A model generated the notes under the pieces. That model made no database searches. It worked only from the letters and a program-made list of their open reading frames with translations, and had not been told where the DNA came from. Of a stretch of DNA of 43,821 nt, positions 43,503 to 43,821 are shown in pieces. The first letter of the stretch is position 1. Each line of letters starts with the position of its first letter. The DNA is taken from the NCBI RefSeq assembly GCF_000315625.1, contig NW_005434457.1, forward strand, positions 24,014 to 67,834, read 5' to 3'. Made by a program: the position numbers and the translations under genes. This DNA is from Guillardia theta CCMP2712 (taxonomy: Eukaryota > Cryptophyceae > Pyrenomonadales > Geminigeraceae).

Positions 43503-43628
43503 GCAACAAGAGGAGGAGGAGGAGAAGGAGAAGGAGAAGGATGTTCGTCTCACATCCCGCCGATCAACTTCTCTAGACGCTGCTGTCCCTTATTGAGCGA
43601 GTCAGCGTCAAGCTGCTCGTCCCTGCCG
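41901..43628 (-). CDS. Hexokinase, 3' part (8 exons seen, 5' end outside the window)
   Basis: Model: complement(join(41901..41963,42006..42053,42335..42405,42570..42651,42822..42912,43117..43207,43356..43399,43554..>43628)). The first base of the 43628 exon completes a codon from an upstream exon. The visible 187 residues follow the hexokinase C-terminal lobe: DADSLNKGQQRLEKLIGGMY and LGDLCARMLESAI, then SLASKIEAAS, LILEICSEVSSRAATVSGCL and LAAIVKHM, then VVGIDGSIFKLYTRFKERI, and SEDGSGVGAAVIAATAA, where GSGxGAA is the adenosine-binding loop. It phosphorylates glucose or another hexose with ATP. The catalytic Asp and phosphate-1 loop must lie in the missing exons; 43632-43821 looks intronic. 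It is convergent with the MORN gene, 272 bp apart. Confidence 0.92.
42054..42334. repeat. Hexokinase intron with CAG and GGT/GGA microsatellites
   Basis: CAG runs at ~42128-42180 and 42280-42313 flank GGTGGT and GAGGAG runs (~42238-42275). They create poly-Ala/Pro and poly-Ser/Trp ORFs that are not genes. Confidence 0.85.
42913..43116. repeat. Hexokinase intron with GGA and CAG microsatellites
   Basis: (CAG)n at ~42998-43017 and (GGA)n at ~43027-43062. A similar (CAG)n lies at ~43469-43501 in the intron 43400-43553. Confidence 0.85.
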
Positions 43629-43821
43629 CTGATTGTCAAAGAAGGAAAACAGACACGTGCAGAAAAGGACGTGAAGCAGGAACAGGAATAAGAGCAGGAG
43701 CAGAAGGACGAGAACAAGGACGAGGATAAAGCAGTGTTCTTGGAAGGGGTTGGAGGAGGAGCGCGAGGGAAGGGGAGTTCGGAGGGGAGAGGGAGAGAGA
43801 CAGAGACAGTGACAGAGAGAA

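Noticed and set aside
41927-43553. Long Pro/Ser/Ala- and Leu/Ser-rich ORFs on the minus strand
   Set aside because: They read through hexokinase introns filled with CAG, GGT and GGA repeats; the hexokinase exons lie in a different, spliced chain.

Overview
This is a nuclear window from a eukaryotic microbe. Genes are interrupted by many very short GT-AG introns (mostly 40-60 nt), and there are no operons or Shine-Dalgarno sites. CCT/GGA, CAG and TCG microsatellites are abundant and sit mainly in introns and intergenic DNA. The recognised proteins (condensin II CAP-H2, SmE, hexokinase, LARGE-type glycosyltransferase, MORN protein, J-domain co-chaperone) are typical of a free-living protist or alga. 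Style and composition suggest a cryptophyte-like alga such as Guillardia theta, but that is a guess that the sequence alone does not prove. All spliced models were built by hand from reading frame, splice dinucleotides and, where possible, protein-family conservation. Each adds up to a whole number of codons.

Left part (1-20 kb). The window opens inside a plus-strand gene with repeated CCHC zinc knuckles (ends 1477). It converges within 71 bp on a 19-exon minus-strand gene (1549-13878) for a predicted 3,784-residue surface protein: signal peptide, Cys-rich module, long array of cadherin-like repeats, PSI module and about nine membrane spans. A 25-bp GA-rich minisatellite lies in the divergent intergenic region. 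Next is an 8-exon gene fusing a SIAH-type RING, an Ala-Pro linker, TPRs and a J-domain (14954-19267). It converges on a METTL21-like methyltransferase (19427-20056).

Middle part (20-32 kb). This gene-poor accessory region holds seven copies (A to G) of a short gene whose last ~40 codons are almost identical in DNA while the 5' halves differ. Most copies share promoter motifs. Two (A and D) lie in a ~0.6 kb inverted duplication, one (F) is frameshifted inside a microsatellite, and one (B) is a fragment. Between them are a 10-exon minus gene of unknown function (22132-23341) and an intronless GT49 glycosyltransferase (24007-26127). A PIF/Harbinger-like MITE (27981-28361) and a perfect 42-bp inverted repeat (32098-32249) also lie here.

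Right part (32-43.8 kb). Conserved housekeeping genes: condensin II CAP-H2 (20 exons, minus, 32532-35603), SmE (4 exons, plus, 37158-37598), a MORN-repeat protein (11 exons, plus, 39043-41628) and the 3' part of hexokinase (minus, 41901 to past 43628). Two TACCC-rich stretches flank SmE. No tRNA, rRNA or CRISPR array was seen.
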